From Enterobacteriaceae bacterium RIT693 (GTDB lineage Bacteria; Pseudomonadota; Gammaproteobacteria; Enterobacterales; Enterobacteriaceae), in contig WJYK01000011.1 in assembly GCA_009668225.1 (NCBI GenBank), positions 83,161-147,160 of the forward strand: DNA of 64,000 nucleotides. The letters are read 5' to 3'. Position 1 is the stretch's first letter; each line of letters starts with the position of its first letter. The translations under genes were made by a program, and so were the position numbers. The notes beneath the pieces were generated by a model that was not told where the DNA came from, did no database searches, and saw nothing but the letters and a program-made list of their open reading frames with translations. This document shows, one piece after another, positions 1 to 10,730 of this stretch.

Positions 1-71
1 ATATAGCGTACTTCCGGGTCCTGACCCAGATTCCCAACGAGAATCACCTTGTTTACGCCTCTGCTGGCCAT
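1..71 (-). CDS. ssb: Single-stranded DNA-binding protein Ssb (5' end only)
   Basis: Only the first 23 or so codons are inside the window; they read [20 protein letters not shown], the N-terminus of enterobacterial SSB, which coats single-stranded DNA in replication, repair and recombination. The start is the ATG at 69-71 and the gene runs off the left edge. It diverges from uvrA with a shared LexA box between them, the arrangement known in E. coli. The OB-fold core and the acidic C-terminal tail cannot be seen here. Confidence 0.95.
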
Positions 72-196
72 GTTCGTGTCTCCTGAAACGTTTATAAATA
101 GTCTAAACCGGGGATTCTACACTATGCCACCCACAATGTTTATAGCTGCGAGGGACATTCCAGAATGTCGGCTAAGTATAGCTCGTTTCATTAAAA

Positions 197-216
197 CACT
201 GGATATTCATTCAGGT
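197..216. promoter_or_regulatory. LexA (SOS) box shared by uvrA and ssb
   Basis: CTGGATATTCATTCAG at 199-214 fits the LexA core CTG-N10-CAG. It lies in the divergent ssb/uvrA gap, about 90 bp before uvrA. E. coli has a nearly identical box at the same place, so SOS control of uvrA, and in part of ssb, is expected. Confidence 0.9.
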
Positions 217-305
217 TTTATTGTGTCATAATTAGCCGTTTCTGGCCGTCGGTTGTACCTCATATACATACCAGGCGCATGCAGTCATTATTCCGGGAAA
301 GGTGA

Positions 306-3131
306 ATGGATAAGATCGAAGTTCGGGGCGCCCGCACCCACAATCTCAAAAATATCAACCTCGTCATCCCGCGCGACAAACTGATTGTTGTCACCGGGCT
401 TTCGGGTTCAGGCAAATCCTCACTGGCATTCGATACCCTGTACGCAGAAGGGCAGCGCCGCTACGTTGAGTCCCTCTCCGCCTATGCGCGCCAGTTCCTG
501 TCGCTGATGGAGAAGCCGGACGTCGACCATATCGAAGGGTTGTCGCCCGCGATTTCTATTGAACAGAAATCCACGTCCCATAACCCGCGTTCCACCGTCG
601 GCACCATCACGGAAATCCATGACTATCTGCGTCTGCTTTACGCCCGCGTAGGCGAGCCACGCTGCCCGGATCACGACATTCCGCTGGCGGCACAAACCGT
701 CAGTCAGATGGTGGATAACGTGCTGGCGCAGCCGGAAGGCAAGCGCCTGATGCTGCTCGCGCCGATCATTAAAGATCGCAAGGGCGAGCACGCCAAAACG
801 CTGGAAAACCTGGCCAGCCAGGGCTACATTCGCGCGCGTATCGACGGTGAAGTCTGCGACCTGTCCGATCCTCCTAAGCTGGAGCTGCAGAAGAAGCACA
901 CCATTGAAGTGGTCGTGGACCGCTTTAAAGTTCGCGAAGACATCGCCCAGCGCCTGGCCGAGTCGTTTGAAACCGCGCTGGAGCTGTCCGGCGGCTCCGC
1001 CGTCGTGGCCGACATGGACGATGAAAAGGCGGAAGAGCTGTTGTTCTCCGCCAATTTTGCCTGCCCGGTGTGCGGCTACAGCATGCGCGAACTGGAACCG
1101 CGCCTGTTCTCCTTTAACAACCCGGCCGGGGCCTGCCCGACCTGTGACGGCCTGGGCGTTCAGCAATACTTCGATCCTGACCGCGTAGTACAAAACGGCG
1201 AGCTGTCACTGGCCGGCGGTGCCATCCGTGGCTGGGATCGCCGTAACTTCTATTACTTCACCATGCTGCGCTCGCTGGCCGAGCACTATAAGTTCGACGT
1301 GGAATCCCCGTGGAACGAACTGAGCGACGCGGTGAAGAAAGTCGTGTTGCACGGCTCCGGCAAAGAAACTATCGAATTCAAATACATGAACGACCGCGGT
1401 GACACCTCCGTGCGCCGCCATCCGTTCGAAGGCGTGCTGCATAACATGGAGCGCCGCTACAAAGAGACGGAGTCTTCCGCCGTTCGTGAAGAGCTGGCTA
1501 AGTTCATCAGCAACCGCCCTTGTACCAGCTGCGAAGGCACCCGCCTGCGCCGTGAAGCGCGCCACGTGTTTGTCGAAAACACCGCGCTGCCGACCATCTC
1601 TGACATGAGCATCGGCCATGCGATGGAATTCTTCCAGAACATGAAGCTGAGCGGCCAGCGCGCGCAAATCGCGGAGAAAGTGCTGAAAGAGATAGGCGAT
1701 CGCCTGAAGTTCCTGGTGAACGTTGGCCTGAACTACCTGTCCCTGTCCCGCTCGGCGGAAACGCTGTCCGGTGGCGAAGCGCAGCGTATCCGTCTGGCAA
1801 GCCAGATTGGCGCCGGGCTGGTTGGCGTGATGTACGTGCTGGATGAACCGTCCATCGGCCTGCACCAGCGCGATAACGAACGCCTGCTGGAAACCCTGAT
1901 CCACCTGCGTAACCTCGGTAACACGGTGATTGTGGTTGAGCACGACGAAGACGCCATCCGCGCCGCCGACCATATTATCGATATTGGTCCGGGCGCAGGC
2001 GTACACGGCGGCCAGGTGGTCGCGGAAGGCACCATGAAGGATATTATTGCGGTGCCTGAGTCCCTGACCGGGCAGTTCCTGAGCGGCAAACGCGAAATTG
2101 CGGTACCGAAACAGCGCGTTGCCGCCGATCCGTCAAAAGTACTCAAGCTCTCGGGCGCGAAGGGAAACAACCTGAAGGACGTCACGCTGACGCTGCCGGT
2201 CGGGCTGTTTACCTGCATCACCGGGGTCTCCGGCTCCGGGAAATCGACGCTGATCAACGATACGCTGTTCCCGATTGCCCAGCGCCAGCTGAACGGGGCG
2301 ACCATCGCAGAACCGGCACCGTACCGTGACGTTCAGGGCCTGGAGCATTTCGATAAGGTCATCGACATCGATCAGAGCCCGATTGGCCGTACGCCACGTT
2401 CCAACCCGGCAACCTATACCGGCGTGTTTACGCCAGTGCGTGAGCTGTTTGCTGGCGTGCCGGAAGCGCGTTCACGCGGCTATACGCCGGGGCGCTTCAG
2501 CTTCAACGTTCGCGGCGGGCGCTGTGAAGCCTGCCAGGGCGACGGCGTTATCAAAGTCGAAATGCACTTCCTGCCGGATATCTACGTGCCGTGCGACCAG
2601 TGCAAAGGCAAACGCTATAACCGTGAAACGCTGGAGATTAAGTACAAAGGCAAAAGCATTCACGAAGTGCTGGATATGACCATTGAAGATGCCCGTGAGT
2701 TCTTCGATGCCGTGCCAGCGCTGGCGCGCAAGCTGCAAACGTTGATCGACGTGGGCCTGTCCTACATTCGTCTCGGCCAGTCGGCTACCACGCTGTCAGG
2801 CGGTGAAGCGCAGCGCGTGAAGCTGGCGCGAGAGCTGTCCAAACGCGGTACCGGCCAGACGCTGTATATCCTCGATGAACCGACCACCGGCCTGCACTTT
2901 GCGGATATCCAGCAACTGCTGGAAGTACTGCATCAGCTCAGGGATCAGGGCAACACCATCGTGGTGATTGAACACAACCTCGACGTGATTAAAACCGCAG
3001 ACTGGATTGTGGATCTGGGGCCGGAAGGCGGCAGCGGCGGCGGCGAGATTCTGGTCTCCGGCACGCCGGAAACCGTCGCCACCTGCGAAGCATCCCATAC
3101 CGCGCGGTTCCTCAAACCGTTGCTGAAATAG
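306..3131 (+). CDS. uvrA: UvrABC excinuclease subunit A
   Basis: UvrA is the damage-recognition ATPase of nucleotide excision repair; it dimerises, loads UvrB on lesions and dissociates. The 941-residue product has the usual length for the family. It has two ABC-type ATPase modules: Walker [10 protein letters not shown] near residue 31 and GVSGSGKST near 640, each with an LSGGE signature (about 487 and 829) and a Walker B ending in LDEP. Two CxxC zinc modules are visible (CPVCGYS around 253 and the CEAC/CDQC pair around 740-765). The ATG at 306 follows an AAAGGTGA ribosome site. It is transcribed away from ssb behind the LexA box and abuts the convergent yjbR with no gap. Confidence 0.98.
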   Translation: MDKIEVRGARTHNLKNINLVIPRDKLIVVTGLSGSGKSSLAFDTLYAEGQRRYVESLSAYARQFLSLMEKPDVDHIEGLSPAISIEQKSTSHNPRSTVGTITEIHDYLRLLYARVGEPRCPDHDIPLAAQTVSQMVDNVLAQPEGKRLMLLAPIIKDRKGEHAKTLENLASQGYIRARIDGEVCDLSDPPKLELQKKHTIEVVVDRFKVREDIAQRLAESFETALELSGGSAVVADMDDEKAEELLFSANFACPVCGYSMRELEPRLFSFNNPAGACPTCDGLGVQQYFDPDRVVQNGELSLAGGAIRGWDRRNFYYFTMLRSLAEHYKFDVESPWNELSDAVKKVVLHGSGKETIEFKYMNDRGDTSVRRHPFEGVLHNMERRYKETESSAVREELAKFISNRPCTSCEGTRLRREARHVFVENTALPTISDMSIGHAMEFFQNMKLSGQRAQIAEKVLKEIGDRLKFLVNVGLNYLSLSRSAETLSGGEAQRIRLASQIGAGLVGVMYVLDEPSIGLHQRDNERLLETLIHLRNLGNTVIVVEHDEDAIRAADHIIDIGPGAGVHGGQVVAEGTMKDIIAVPESLTGQFLSGKREIAVPKQRVAADPSKVLKLSGAKGNNLKDVTLTLPVGLFTCITGVSGSGKSTLINDTLFPIAQRQLNGATIAEPAPYRDVQGLEHFDKVIDIDQSPIGRTPRSNPATYTGVFTPVRELFAGVPEARSRGYTPGRFSFNVRGGRCEACQGDGVIKVEMHFLPDIYVPCDQCKGKRYNRETLEIKYKGKSIHEVLDMTIEDAREFFDAVPALARKLQTLIDVGLSYIRLGQSATTLSGGEAQRVKLARELSKRGTGQTLYILDEPTTGLHFADIQQLLEVLHQLRDQGNTIVVIEHNLDVIKTADWIVDLGPEGGSGGGEILVSGTPETVATCEASHTARFLKPLLK

Positions 3132-3485
3132 TCAAACCGACAATTGCTGCCTGACCTGCTCAGGCAGCAATGTCACCGCCTGCTGATACGACGCATCCAC
3201 CAGATAGTAAATTTGCGAGCCGGGCAGCGAGCCGTCCAGGTAGAGCGTGCTCCAGTGCGCCTTATTCAAATGGGCGCTGGGGAACACATCCTGATGCTGC
3301 TGACGCAGAAGCTCCGCCAGATCTGGCGTCGCTTTGAGGGATACCGCCGGGCGCTGATTCTCCGCATGCACCATCGCAAACAGCACATCGCCGACTTTGA
3401 TTTGCGTGGCCTTCCAGTCGCTATGCACGCTCTGCTCTGCGCCTGGTTTCTTCATGCAATACTCTAGAAGTTCCGAATTGGTCAT
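3132..3485 (-). CDS. yjbR: YjbR, MmcQ/YjbR family protein
   Basis: A 117-residue MmcQ/YjbR-family protein (CyaY-like fold). The family has a double-wing DNA-binding-like fold, but its cellular role is not firmly known. The protein starts MTNSELLEYCMKKPGAEQ and carries the family core WKATQIKVGDVLFAMV and HLNKAHWSTLYLDGSLP. The frame stays open for 36 codons upstream, but the ATG at 3483-3485 has GAGGAAATTAAG before it and matches the E. coli start, so I chose it. It converges on uvrA end to end. E. coli has yjbQ between this gene and aphA; no such gene is present here. Confidence 0.92.
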   Translation of the reverse strand: MTNSELLEYCMKKPGAEQSVHSDWKATQIKVGDVLFAMVHAENQRPAVSLKATPDLAELLRQQHQDVFPSAHLNKAHWSTLYLDGSLPGSQIYYLVDASYQQAVTLLPEQVRQQLSV

Positions 3486-3623
3486 CTTAATTTCCTCGTC
3501 CTGAACGTTTACCGGAAGCATTCGCGGCAGGATTAAGTGTGCGCCAAAAGCGCATAACAGACGAGAGAATTGATTAAAAAAACGGCAATTCATTCACGTG
3601 AGCTGCCGTTTTTCCTGTCGGGA

Positions 3624-4337
3624 TCAGTACTCGGAGTTGACGATAACCTCTTCACCAAACGAACCTGCTTTTGGCAGCGGCTGGTAGCTGGAGTTCGAAG
3701 CCCGCAGGATGCGAATCCCGCGGGCGCCCACTTCCTGCGCCGCGGTAATGTCGTTATCTGAATCGCCGTAGAAAATCTTGATTTTCTTTTCTTTCAGCCA
3801 TTGAACCTTGGTGTTCTGGCCTTCTTTATCGCCGGCAAAAATCACCGGGTTCACGCTCGGCTCTGGGATCAGGAAGTCGCTTTGCAGGGTTTTGGTGACG
3901 GTTTCGGTTTTCGTCTGGCTGCGACCGGTCACAAAGTAAACGCTGTCGCCACGCTTGAGGTGCATGGTGATCAGGCTCTTCGCCACCTCTTTTGGCATGC
4001 TGAAGTCGTCCCAGCCGTTGTTCATTTTTTCCCAGAACGCAGGATTTTTCAGGTAGTCCTGTTTGCCCGGTGAAAACTCTTTTTGCCCGCGGTAAAAGCC
4101 CGGACTGGAAAACAGCACGGTATCGTCGATATCAAACCCAACCGCGACAGGTTCACGGCCCAGCAGGCTGTTTTCGATTTGTGCGACGGAGACCCAATGA
4201 ATTGGCACCTGCTGCGCCAGCTGTGCCACCGTGACGCCAGGATTTAGCGGAGCGGGTGCAGATTCGGTTGCCAGTGCGGCATGATTCAGGCCTACCAGCA
4301 GGCAGGCGGCACTGAGTGCCAGAGCGATTTTACGCAT
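3624..4337 (-). CDS. aphA: Class B acid phosphatase AphA
   Basis: Periplasmic non-specific acid phosphatase and phosphotransferase that dephosphorylates nucleotides and other phosphomonoesters. It is a homotetrameric metalloenzyme of the HAD superfamily. The 237-residue product begins with a clear Sec signal peptide ([20 protein letters not shown], cleavage expected after ALA near residue 23). The DxDxT nucleophile motif is FDIDDTVLF near residues 69-77. HAD motif III/IV residues are seen in [14 protein letters not shown] near 190-205. Length is as in E. coli. It is a single gene downstream of tyrB on the same strand. Confidence 0.96.
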   Translation of the reverse strand: MRKIALALSAACLLVGLNHAALATESAPAPLNPGVTVAQLAQQVPIHWVSVAQIENSLLGREPVAVGFDIDDTVLFSSPGFYRGQKEFSPGKQDYLKNPAFWEKMNNGWDDFSMPKEVAKSLITMHLKRGDSVYFVTGRSQTKTETVTKTLQSDFLIPEPSVNPVIFAGDKEGQNTKVQWLKEKKIKIFYGDSDNDITAAQEVGARGIRILRASNSSYQPLPKAGSFGEEVIVNSEY

Positions 4338-4490
4338 TGTTTTCCCTTTGATTTTCTGTTTTTAATCGTTGTTTAAATGAGCAGCCTTGCCATAAAACAT
4401 TCCGACCATACCCGCCGGGGACCGATCTACAAAGGTTTTTTTCAGTTTAATGTCGCAGAAAACAGGCAGAGTCACAGAATGGCGGTGTGA

Positions 4491-4516
4491 TTTCCTCTCC
4501 CTGTCGGGAGAGGAAA
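4491..4516. repeat. Perfect 11-bp hairpin after tyrB (CCTCTCCC type)
   Basis: TTTCCTCTCCC, a TGTC loop and GGGAGAGGAAA form a perfect 11-bp stem about 40 bp past the tyrB stop codon. No T-run follows on the minus strand, so a classic intrinsic terminator is not clear. The core resembles hairpins at 25658-25824 and 59470-59490. Confidence 0.6.
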
Positions 4517-4553
4517 AAGGGAACGTTAAAAATCAAATATAGTTAGTGAGTGC

Positions 4554-5747
4554 TTACATTACAGCAGCAAACGCCTGCGCCACGCGCTGGACGTTGCCGT
4601 GGTTAAGACCAGCCACGCAGATACGGCCGCTGGCCAGCAGGTAAACGCCAAACTCATCGCGCAGGCGGTCGGCCTGAGCTGCGCTTAGCCCGGTATAGCT
4701 AAACATGCCGCGCTGTTTCACCAGGTAGTCAAAGTTACGCCCCGGCACGGCTTTGGTCAGAACGTCCACCAGCACCTGACGCATTTCCAGAATACGCACG
4801 CGCATGGTTTCCACTTCGGCAATCCAGCTGGCTTTCAGCTTCTCGTCATTCAGGACGGTAGCCACAACCTGCGCACCAAAGTTTGGTGGGCTGGAGTAGT
4901 TCCGGCGCACGGTCGCTTTCAGCTGGCCCAGCACGCGCCCTGCGGCATCGCTGTCTTCACACACCACGGAAAGCCCGCCCACGCGCTCACCGTACAGGGA
5001 GAAGATTTTAGAGAAGGAGTTGCTCACCAGCATCGGTTGCCCGGAGGAAGCAATAGCGCGGATGGCATAAGCATCCTGCTCCATGCCCGCGCCAAAGCCC
5101 TGATAGGCAATGTCGAGGAACGGGATCAGGTTACGGGATTTAAGGATTTCTACCACCGCGTCCCACTGGCTGTCGGCCAGGTCAGAGCCAGTTGGGTTGT
5201 GGCAGCAAGGGTGCAGCAGCACGATGCTTTTCTCAGGCAGCGTATTCAGTTTTTCCAGCAGCGCGTCAAAGCGCACGCCGTTGGTTTCGCTGTCGAACCA
5301 CGGATAGGTATTAACGGTAAAGCCTGCGCCTTCAAAGATGGCGACGTGGTTTTCCCAGGTCGGGTCGCTTACCCACACCTGTGAATCAGGGAAATAAGTT
5401 TTCAGGAAGTCAGCGCCGATTTTTAGGGCACCGGAGCCGCCAAGGGTTTGCACGGTGGCAATGCGGCCTTCCACCAGCGCAGGATGGTTTGCGCCAAACA
5501 GCAGCGGTGCAATCGCGCTGCGGTAGCCGTTCAGGCCTTCCATCGGTAAATAGAGAGAGGCGCCATGCGGCTGCGCGTTCAGGCGAGCTTCCGCTTCCGC
5601 GACGGCCTGTAACTGCGGGATAACCCCGTCTTCATTGTAATAGAGGCCGATGCTGAGATTGACCTTGTCGCTGCGCGGATCGACTTTAAAGCGTTCCATG
5701 AGGGAAAGGATCGGGTCGCCAGCATAGGCGTCAACTTTTTGAAACAC
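4554..5747 (-). CDS. tyrB: Aromatic-amino-acid aminotransferase TyrB
   Basis: PLP-dependent class I aminotransferase that makes phenylalanine, tyrosine and leucine from their 2-oxo acids with glutamate. The 397-residue product matches the E. coli enzyme in length. The PLP lysine sits in [18 protein letters not shown], near residue 247. The substrate-binding segment [12 protein letters not shown] (near 190) and the C-terminal [11 protein letters not shown] with its carboxylate-binding arginine are intact. It is very similar to AspC, but the alr/aphA neighbourhood fits TyrB. TyrR control is usual in E. coli; I did not locate a confident TyrR box in the 58-bp gap to alr. Confidence 0.95.
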   Translation of the reverse strand: MFQKVDAYAGDPILSLMERFKVDPRSDKVNLSIGLYYNEDGVIPQLQAVAEAEARLNAQPHGASLYLPMEGLNGYRSAIAPLLFGANHPALVEGRIATVQTLGGSGALKIGADFLKTYFPDSQVWVSDPTWENHVAIFEGAGFTVNTYPWFDSETNGVRFDALLEKLNTLPEKSIVLLHPCCHNPTGSDLADSQWDAVVEILKSRNLIPFLDIAYQGFGAGMEQDAYAIRAIASSGQPMLVSNSFSKIFSLYGERVGGLSVVCEDSDAAGRVLGQLKATVRRNYSSPPNFGAQVVATVLNDEKLKASWIAEVETMRVRILEMRQVLVDVLTKAVPGRNFDYLVKQRGMFSYTGLSAAQADRLRDEFGVYLLASGRICVAGLNHGNVQRVAQAFAAVM

Positions 5748-5805
5748 GGTGAGGTTCTCCTGGTTTACAGTTCGCGGATTTCCACTGTAAACCAGGCGAG
5801 GACAC

Positions 5806-6885
5806 TCAGTCCAGATACTTCATGGTCACCCTTGAAGTCAGGCGAGTGATAAGTTCGTAAGCACTTACATTTGAGTATTCAGCGATGCGTTCGACCGGCA
5901 AGCCATCGCCCCAAAGCACCGCGCTATCGCCCGGTTTTTCAGCGGCATCCGGCCCCAAATCGACGCAAATCATGTCCATAGCGACGCGCCCCACGATAGG
6001 CACTTCGCGGCCATTGACCAGCACCGGCGTGCCGGACGGCGCGCTGCGCGGGTAACCGTCGCCGTAGCCCATCGCCACCACGCCAAGGCAGGTGTCACGC
6101 TCGGCAATCCAGGTACCGCCGTAGCCGACCGGCTCACCGGCTTTATGGCCGCGAACGGCTATCAGGCTTGAGGTCAGGGACATGACGGGCTGGAAACCAA
6201 AATCCTCGCCCCACGGTTTTTGCTCCAGCGGAGAAACGCCGTACAGAATAATGCCGGGGCGAACCCAGTCCATGTGCGAATCAGGCCACAGCAGAATGCC
6301 ACCCGAGGCTGCGATAGAACGTTGCCCCGGCTTGCCTGCGGTAAAGGAATTGAAGATGTCGAGCTGACGCGGCGTGGCGTCGGATTCCGGCTCATCGGCA
6401 CGGGCAAAATGGCTTACCACGTTCACCGGCTGGCTAACGTTTTTGCAGGCGGCCAGGCGCTGATAGAAAGCTTCCGCATCTTCCGGCCGTACGCCGAGGC
6501 GGTGCATCCCGGTGTCCAGCTTCATCCAGACGGTAATCGGCTGGCTCAGTTCGGCCTGCTCAAGCGCTTCCAATTGTTGAATGCTGTGGATTGCCGTTTG
6601 AAAATTTTGGGCGGCGATAACAGGCAGGTCTTCAGCATTGAAGAACCCTTCCAGCAGCAGGATCGGCTTGGTGATGCCGCCCTCCCGCAGGCGCAGGGCT
6701 TCTTCGAGACGGGCAACGCCGAAAGCATCGGCGTCTTCTAAGGTGCGGGCGGTCTCCAGCAGACCATGCCCATAGGCGTTTGCTTTCACGACTGCCACCA
6801 TGCGACTGTTCGGAGCCAGTTCGCGCAGGCGTTGCAGGTTGTGTCGCAGAGCGCGGCGGTTAATGACGACGGTTGCCGCTTGCAT
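5806..6885 (-). CDS. alr: Alanine racemase, biosynthetic
   Basis: PLP enzyme interconverting L- and D-alanine for peptidoglycan synthesis. The 359 residues have the family architecture: N-terminal TIM barrel with the PLP lysine K34 in [10 protein letters not shown], then a C-terminal beta domain with the second catalytic base, tyrosine, in PVGYGGTW near residue 255. Its place next to dnaB and tyrB fits the constitutive alr rather than catabolic dadX. Confidence 0.96.
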   Translation of the reverse strand: MQAATVVINRRALRHNLQRLRELAPNSRMVAVVKANAYGHGLLETARTLEDADAFGVARLEEALRLREGGITKPILLLEGFFNAEDLPVIAAQNFQTAIHSIQQLEALEQAELSQPITVWMKLDTGMHRLGVRPEDAEAFYQRLAACKNVSQPVNVVSHFARADEPESDATPRQLDIFNSFTAGKPGQRSIAASGGILLWPDSHMDWVRPGIILYGVSPLEQKPWGEDFGFQPVMSLTSSLIAVRGHKAGEPVGYGGTWIAERDTCLGVVAMGYGDGYPRSAPSGTPVLVNGREVPIVGRVAMDMICVDLGPDAAEKPGDSAVLWGDGLPVERIAEYSNVSAYELITRLTSRVTMKYLD

Positions 6886-6978
6886 GTTCGTTCCTTGCTC
6901 AATGTTTGGATTAAATTGTGCAAATCCTCTTAATCATTCAGGTCACAGCAAGGCGGCTTGAAAGATGACGAGGATTTT

Positions 6979-8385
6979 TTATTCTTCGTCGTACTGCGGC
7001 CCGGCATAGTTATCGAAACGCGACCACTGGCCGTTAAAGGTCAGGCGCACGGTGCCAATGGGGCCGTTACGCTGCTTACCGATAATGATTTCCGCGATGC
7101 CTTTCAAGTCGCTATTTTCGTGGTAAACCTCGTCGCGGTAGATGAACATGATCAAGTCGGCATCCTGCTCGATGGAGCCGGATTCACGCAGGTCGGAGTT
7201 AACCGGGCGTTTGTCTGCACGCTGTTCCAGGGAGCGGTTAAGCTGCGACAGCGCCACCACTGGTACCTGAAGTTCTTTTGCCAGCGCCTTGAGCGAGCGT
7301 GAAATCTCGGCGATTTCCAGCGTACGGTTGTCGGACAAAGACGGCACGCGCATCAGCTGAAGGTAATCAATCATGATCATGCTCAGGCCTTCATGCTCGC
7401 GGTAAATACGGCGGGCGCGGGAGCGAACTTCGGTTGGCGTCAGGCCGGAGGAGTCGTCGATATACATATTGCGCTTCTCCAGCAGGATACCCATGGTACT
7501 GGAGATACGCGCCCAGTCCTCGTCGTCCAGCTGGCCGGTACGGATTCGGGTCTGATCCACGCGCGAGAGCGACGCCAGCATACGCATCATGATCTGCTCG
7601 CCGGGCATCTCAAGGCTGAAGATCAGCACCGGTTTGTCCTGCAGCATGGCGGCGTTTTCGCACAGGTTCATCGCGAAGGTGGTTTTACCCATCGACGGAC
7701 GAGCCGCCACGATAATCAGGTCGGAGCGTTGGAGGCCCGCGGTCTTCTTATTCAGATCCTGATAGCCGGTGTCCACGCCCGTTACGCCGTCGTGCGGCGT
7801 CTGGTACAGGGACTCAATTCGGGAAACCGTGGCTTCCAGAATCTGGTCGATGCTTTTCGGGCCTTCGTCTTTGTTGGCGCGGTTTTCCGCAATCTGGAAG
7901 ACGCGGGACTCGGCAAGATCCAGCAAATCTTCGCTGGTACGCCCTTGCGGGTCGTAGCCGGCATCGGCGATTTCATTGGCGACGGCGATCATTTCACGCA
8001 CAACTGCACGTTCGCGCACGATATCGGCATAGGCGCTGATGTTAGCCGCACTTGGCGTATTTTTAGAGAGCTCTGCGAGATAAGCAAAACCACCGACGCT
8101 CTCGAGCTGGCCCTGAAGTTCCAGGGATTCGGAAAGCGTAATCAGGTCGATGGGTTTGCTCATTTCGAGCAGGCGCTGCATTTCAGTGAAGATCATGCGG
8201 TGCGGACGGCTGAAGAAGTCGTTGGCGACCACGCGCTCGGCGACGTTGTCCCAGCGTTCATTATCCAGCATTAAACCGCCCAACACCGACTGCTCCGCCT
8301 CAAGCGAGTGCGGCGGCATCTTCAGCCCTTCTACCTGACGGTCGCGGGGTTCTTTCGGTTTGTTGAAGGGTTTATTTCCTGCCAT
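6979..8385 (-). CDS. dnaB: Replicative DNA helicase DnaB
   Basis: Hexameric 5'-3' helicase of the replisome, interacting with DnaG and the tau subunit. The 468-residue protein has an N-terminal primase-interacting domain (MPPHSLEAEQSVLGGLMLDN onward) and a RecA-like motor domain. Walker A is ARPSMGKTTFAMN near 230, Walker B is MIMIDYLQLM near 340, and GSIEQDADLIMF follows near the C-terminus. The frame remains open 31 codons upstream, but the ATG at 8383-8385 gives MAGNKPFNKPKEP, the known enterobacterial start. That start has no strong Shine-Dalgarno sequence. The gene diverges from qor by about 80 bp. Confidence 0.97.
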   Translation of the reverse strand: MAGNKPFNKPKEPRDRQVEGLKMPPHSLEAEQSVLGGLMLDNERWDNVAERVVANDFFSRPHRMIFTEMQRLLEMSKPIDLITLSESLELQGQLESVGGFAYLAELSKNTPSAANISAYADIVRERAVVREMIAVANEIADAGYDPQGRTSEDLLDLAESRVFQIAENRANKDEGPKSIDQILEATVSRIESLYQTPHDGVTGVDTGYQDLNKKTAGLQRSDLIIVAARPSMGKTTFAMNLCENAAMLQDKPVLIFSLEMPGEQIMMRMLASLSRVDQTRIRTGQLDDEDWARISSTMGILLEKRNMYIDDSSGLTPTEVRSRARRIYREHEGLSMIMIDYLQLMRVPSLSDNRTLEIAEISRSLKALAKELQVPVVALSQLNRSLEQRADKRPVNSDLRESGSIEQDADLIMFIYRDEVYHENSDLKGIAEIIIGKQRNGPIGTVRLTFNGQWSRFDNYAGPQYDEE

Positions 8386-8464
8386 AGTGAGGGAGCTACC
8401 AAATTCATAGTGAGAGACCGGGAAGTATAACCATTCTTGTCCCTCTTCGACACAAGGAGTTTCC

Positions 8465-9448
8465 ATGGCAACGCGCATCGAATTTAGCCAACACGGCGGG
8501 CCTGAAGTACTGAAAGCCGTTGAGTTTACGCCGAAAGATCCGGCGGAAAACGAAGTTCAGGTTGAGAATAAGGCTATTGGTATTAACTACATTGATACCT
8601 ATATCCGCAGCGGGCTCTACCCACCTCCGGCGCTGCCGAGCGGGCTGGGCACCGAAGCCGCCGGCGTTATCAGCAAGGTCGGCAGCAGCGTCACTCACCT
8701 GAAAGTTGGCGATCGCGTTGTTTACGCGCAATCAGGCCTGGGCGCCTATAGCAGCGTGCATAATGCGCCAGCCGATAAAGTCGCTAAAATCCCGGATTCC
8801 ATCTCCTTCGAACAGGCCGCAGCCTCGTTTCTGAAAGGGCTGACCGTGTTTTACCTGCTGCGTAAAACCTACGAAGTTAAAGCCAACGAAATCTTCCTGT
8901 TCCATGCAGCCGCCGGTGGCGTGGGCTTAATTGCCTGCCAGTGGGCGAAAGCACTGGGGGCAAAACTGATTGGTACCGTCGGCTCGGCGCAAAAAGCCGA
9001 TCGCGCCCAGCAGGCCGGCGCCTGGCAGACCATTAACTACCAGCATGAAAACATCTCTGAGCGCGTCAAAGCGCTGACCGGCGGCAAGAAAGTCGCGGTG
9101 GTTTATGACTCGGTCGGGAAAGAGACCTGGGAAGCTTCGCTCGATTGCCTGCAGCGCCGTGGGCTGATGGTCAGCTTCGGCAACTCCTCCGGCCCGGTTA
9201 CCGGCGTTAATCTCGGTATTCTGAACCAGAAAGGTTCGCTCTATGTGACGCGCCCTTCGCTTAACGGCTATCTCACCACCCGCGAGGAATTCGATGAAGC
9301 CTGCAACGAGCTCTTTTCACTCATCGCCAGCGGCGTAATTAAGGTAGACGTTGCGGAAAACCAGAAGTTTGCGCTCAAAGACGTGGTGCTGGCCCATAAG
9401 ACGCTGGAAAGCCGTGCGACGCAGGGTTCCAGTTTATTGATTCCGTAG
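8465..9448 (+). CDS. qor: NADPH-dependent quinone oxidoreductase QorA
   Basis: Zeta-crystallin-type medium-chain reductase, without zinc, that reduces quinones with NADPH. The 327-residue product has an N-terminal GroES-like domain (GINYIDTYIRSGLYP) and a Rossmann domain with AAAGGVGLIACQWAK near residue 150. No catalytic-zinc cysteine/histidine cluster is seen. The start has CAAGGAGTTTCC directly upstream. It is followed by a strong terminator at 9457-9487. Confidence 0.95.
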   Translation: MATRIEFSQHGGPEVLKAVEFTPKDPAENEVQVENKAIGINYIDTYIRSGLYPPPALPSGLGTEAAGVISKVGSSVTHLKVGDRVVYAQSGLGAYSSVHNAPADKVAKIPDSISFEQAAASFLKGLTVFYLLRKTYEVKANEIFLFHAAAGGVGLIACQWAKALGAKLIGTVGSAQKADRAQQAGAWQTINYQHENISERVKALTGGKKVAVVYDSVGKETWEASLDCLQRRGLMVSFGNSSGPVTGVNLGILNQKGSLYVTRPSLNGYLTTREEFDEACNELFSLIASGVIKVDVAENQKFALKDVVLAHKTLESRATQGSSLLIP

Positions 9449-9456
9449 AAAGAATT

Positions 9457-9487
9457 AGGGCTTCCCTTAGGAAGCCCTTTCTTTTTT
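9457..9487 (+). terminator. Intrinsic terminator after qor
   Basis: AGGGCTTCC, a CTTA loop and GGAAGCCCT form a perfect 9-bp stem followed by TTCTTTTTT, nine bases after the qor stop. The rest of the gap to dusA (to 9640) shows no gene; pspG, which accompanies dusA in E. coli, is not present. Confidence 0.93.
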
Positions 9488-9640
9488 GTTCGTGCTGTAT
9501 GTAGGGTACAGCGCGATGAAGTCTTGTTACTGCCAAACGATAGTCGCAGATTTAATAAGTAATTGAAATGACGCTGCCGGGATTAAGTTCAGGCTTGTGA
9601 TCGGCTCCGCAATACCCAAATTATCCCGCCGTTTTTACGC

Positions 9641-10645
9641 CTAAAGCTGACGCTTATCGGCCACCAAAGACAACGCGTGTTCAACCACACCAATGCCTGC
9701 ACCCGCCTTGTGGGCGTTTTCGCTCAGGTAGCGGCGCCACTGGCGCGCCCCAGGAATGCCCTGGAACAGACCGAGCATATGGCGAGTGACGTGGCCCAGG
9801 TAAGTCCCGTTCGCCAGCTCGCGTTCAATGTACGGATACATCGCGCGTACCACGGCAACGGAATCGCTGTCCGCCACATCAGCACCGAAAATCTCACGGT
9901 CGACCGTAGTCAGCAGGCCTGGGTTTTGATAAGCCTCACGCCCTACCATCACGCCATCCAGATGCTGAAGATGCGTTTTGGCTTCTTCCAGCGTTTTGAT
10001 ACCGCCGTTGATAGCCATCGTCAGGTGCGGGAAATCACGCTTGAGCTGGTAAACGCGCGGATAATCCAGCGGCGGGATTTCACGGTTTTCTTTCGGGCTC
10101 AGGCCAGAAAGCCAGGCTTTACGTGCGTGGATGATGAACATCTCGCATTCGCCCTTACCTGCTACCGTTCCGATGAAGTCGCAGAGAAACGCGTAGCTGT
10201 CCTGGTCATCAATGCCGATGCGCGTTTTCACCGTCACCGGGATAGAAACCACATCGCGCATCGCTTTAATGCAGTCAGCAACCAGCTGCGCTTCGCCCAT
10301 CAGGCAGGCACCGAAGCGCCCGTTCTGCACGCGATCGGAGGGACAGCCAACGTTAAGGTTAATTTCATCGTAACCGCGCGCTTCGGCAAGCTTCGCACAA
10401 TGCGCCAGCGCCTGCGGGTCACTTCCGCCCAGCTGCAGCGCAATCGGATGCTCATCTTCGCTATAGGCCAGATAGTCCCCTTTGCCGTGAATGATCGCCC
10501 CGGTCGTCACCATTTCGGTGTACAACAGCGTGTGGCGAGACAGCTGACGCAGGAAATAGCGACAGTGGCGATCGGTCCAGTCGAGCATCGGCGCAATGGA
10601 GAAGCGGTGCGGCTGGAAAGGAGTCTGGTTGCTTTGTGAGGACAT
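9641..10645 (-). CDS. dusA: tRNA-dihydrouridine(20/20a) synthase DusA
   Basis: FMN enzyme that reduces uridine 20/20a in the tRNA D-loop to dihydrouridine. The 334-residue TIM-barrel protein has the FMN-binding start [15 protein letters not shown], and the catalytic cysteine in [21 protein letters not shown] near residue 100. The nucleotide-binding [16 protein letters not shown] follows. The C-terminal helical domain is complete ([17 protein letters not shown]). Confidence 0.97.
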   Translation of the reverse strand: MSSQSNQTPFQPHRFSIAPMLDWTDRHCRYFLRQLSRHTLLYTEMVTTGAIIHGKGDYLAYSEDEHPIALQLGGSDPQALAHCAKLAEARGYDEINLNVGCPSDRVQNGRFGACLMGEAQLVADCIKAMRDVVSIPVTVKTRIGIDDQDSYAFLCDFIGTVAGKGECEMFIIHARKAWLSGLSPKENREIPPLDYPRVYQLKRDFPHLTMAINGGIKTLEEAKTHLQHLDGVMVGREAYQNPGLLTTVDREIFGADVADSDSVAVVRAMYPYIERELANGTYLGHVTRHMLGLFQGIPGARQWRRYLSENAHKAGAGIGVVEHALSLVADKRQL

Positions 10646-10730
10646 ACGTTTACGCAGGCTACGATTAAAAAAGGGTCGCTACTATAGCATAAAGCTGCGC
10701 CGGGGCATCAGGCTGCCCCGGCATTCAGCA

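Noticed and set aside
49..231. 60-codon frame in the ssb/uvrA gap
   Set aside because: It overlaps the ssb start and the shared LexA box region, with no homology or ribosome site.
420..2006. Long antisense frames across uvrA (257 and 266 codons)
   Set aside because: No family motif, and fully inside intact uvrA on the other strand.
9677..10639. 320-codon frame antisense to dusA
   Set aside because: dusA is intact with FMN and cysteine motifs; the frame is a shadow.
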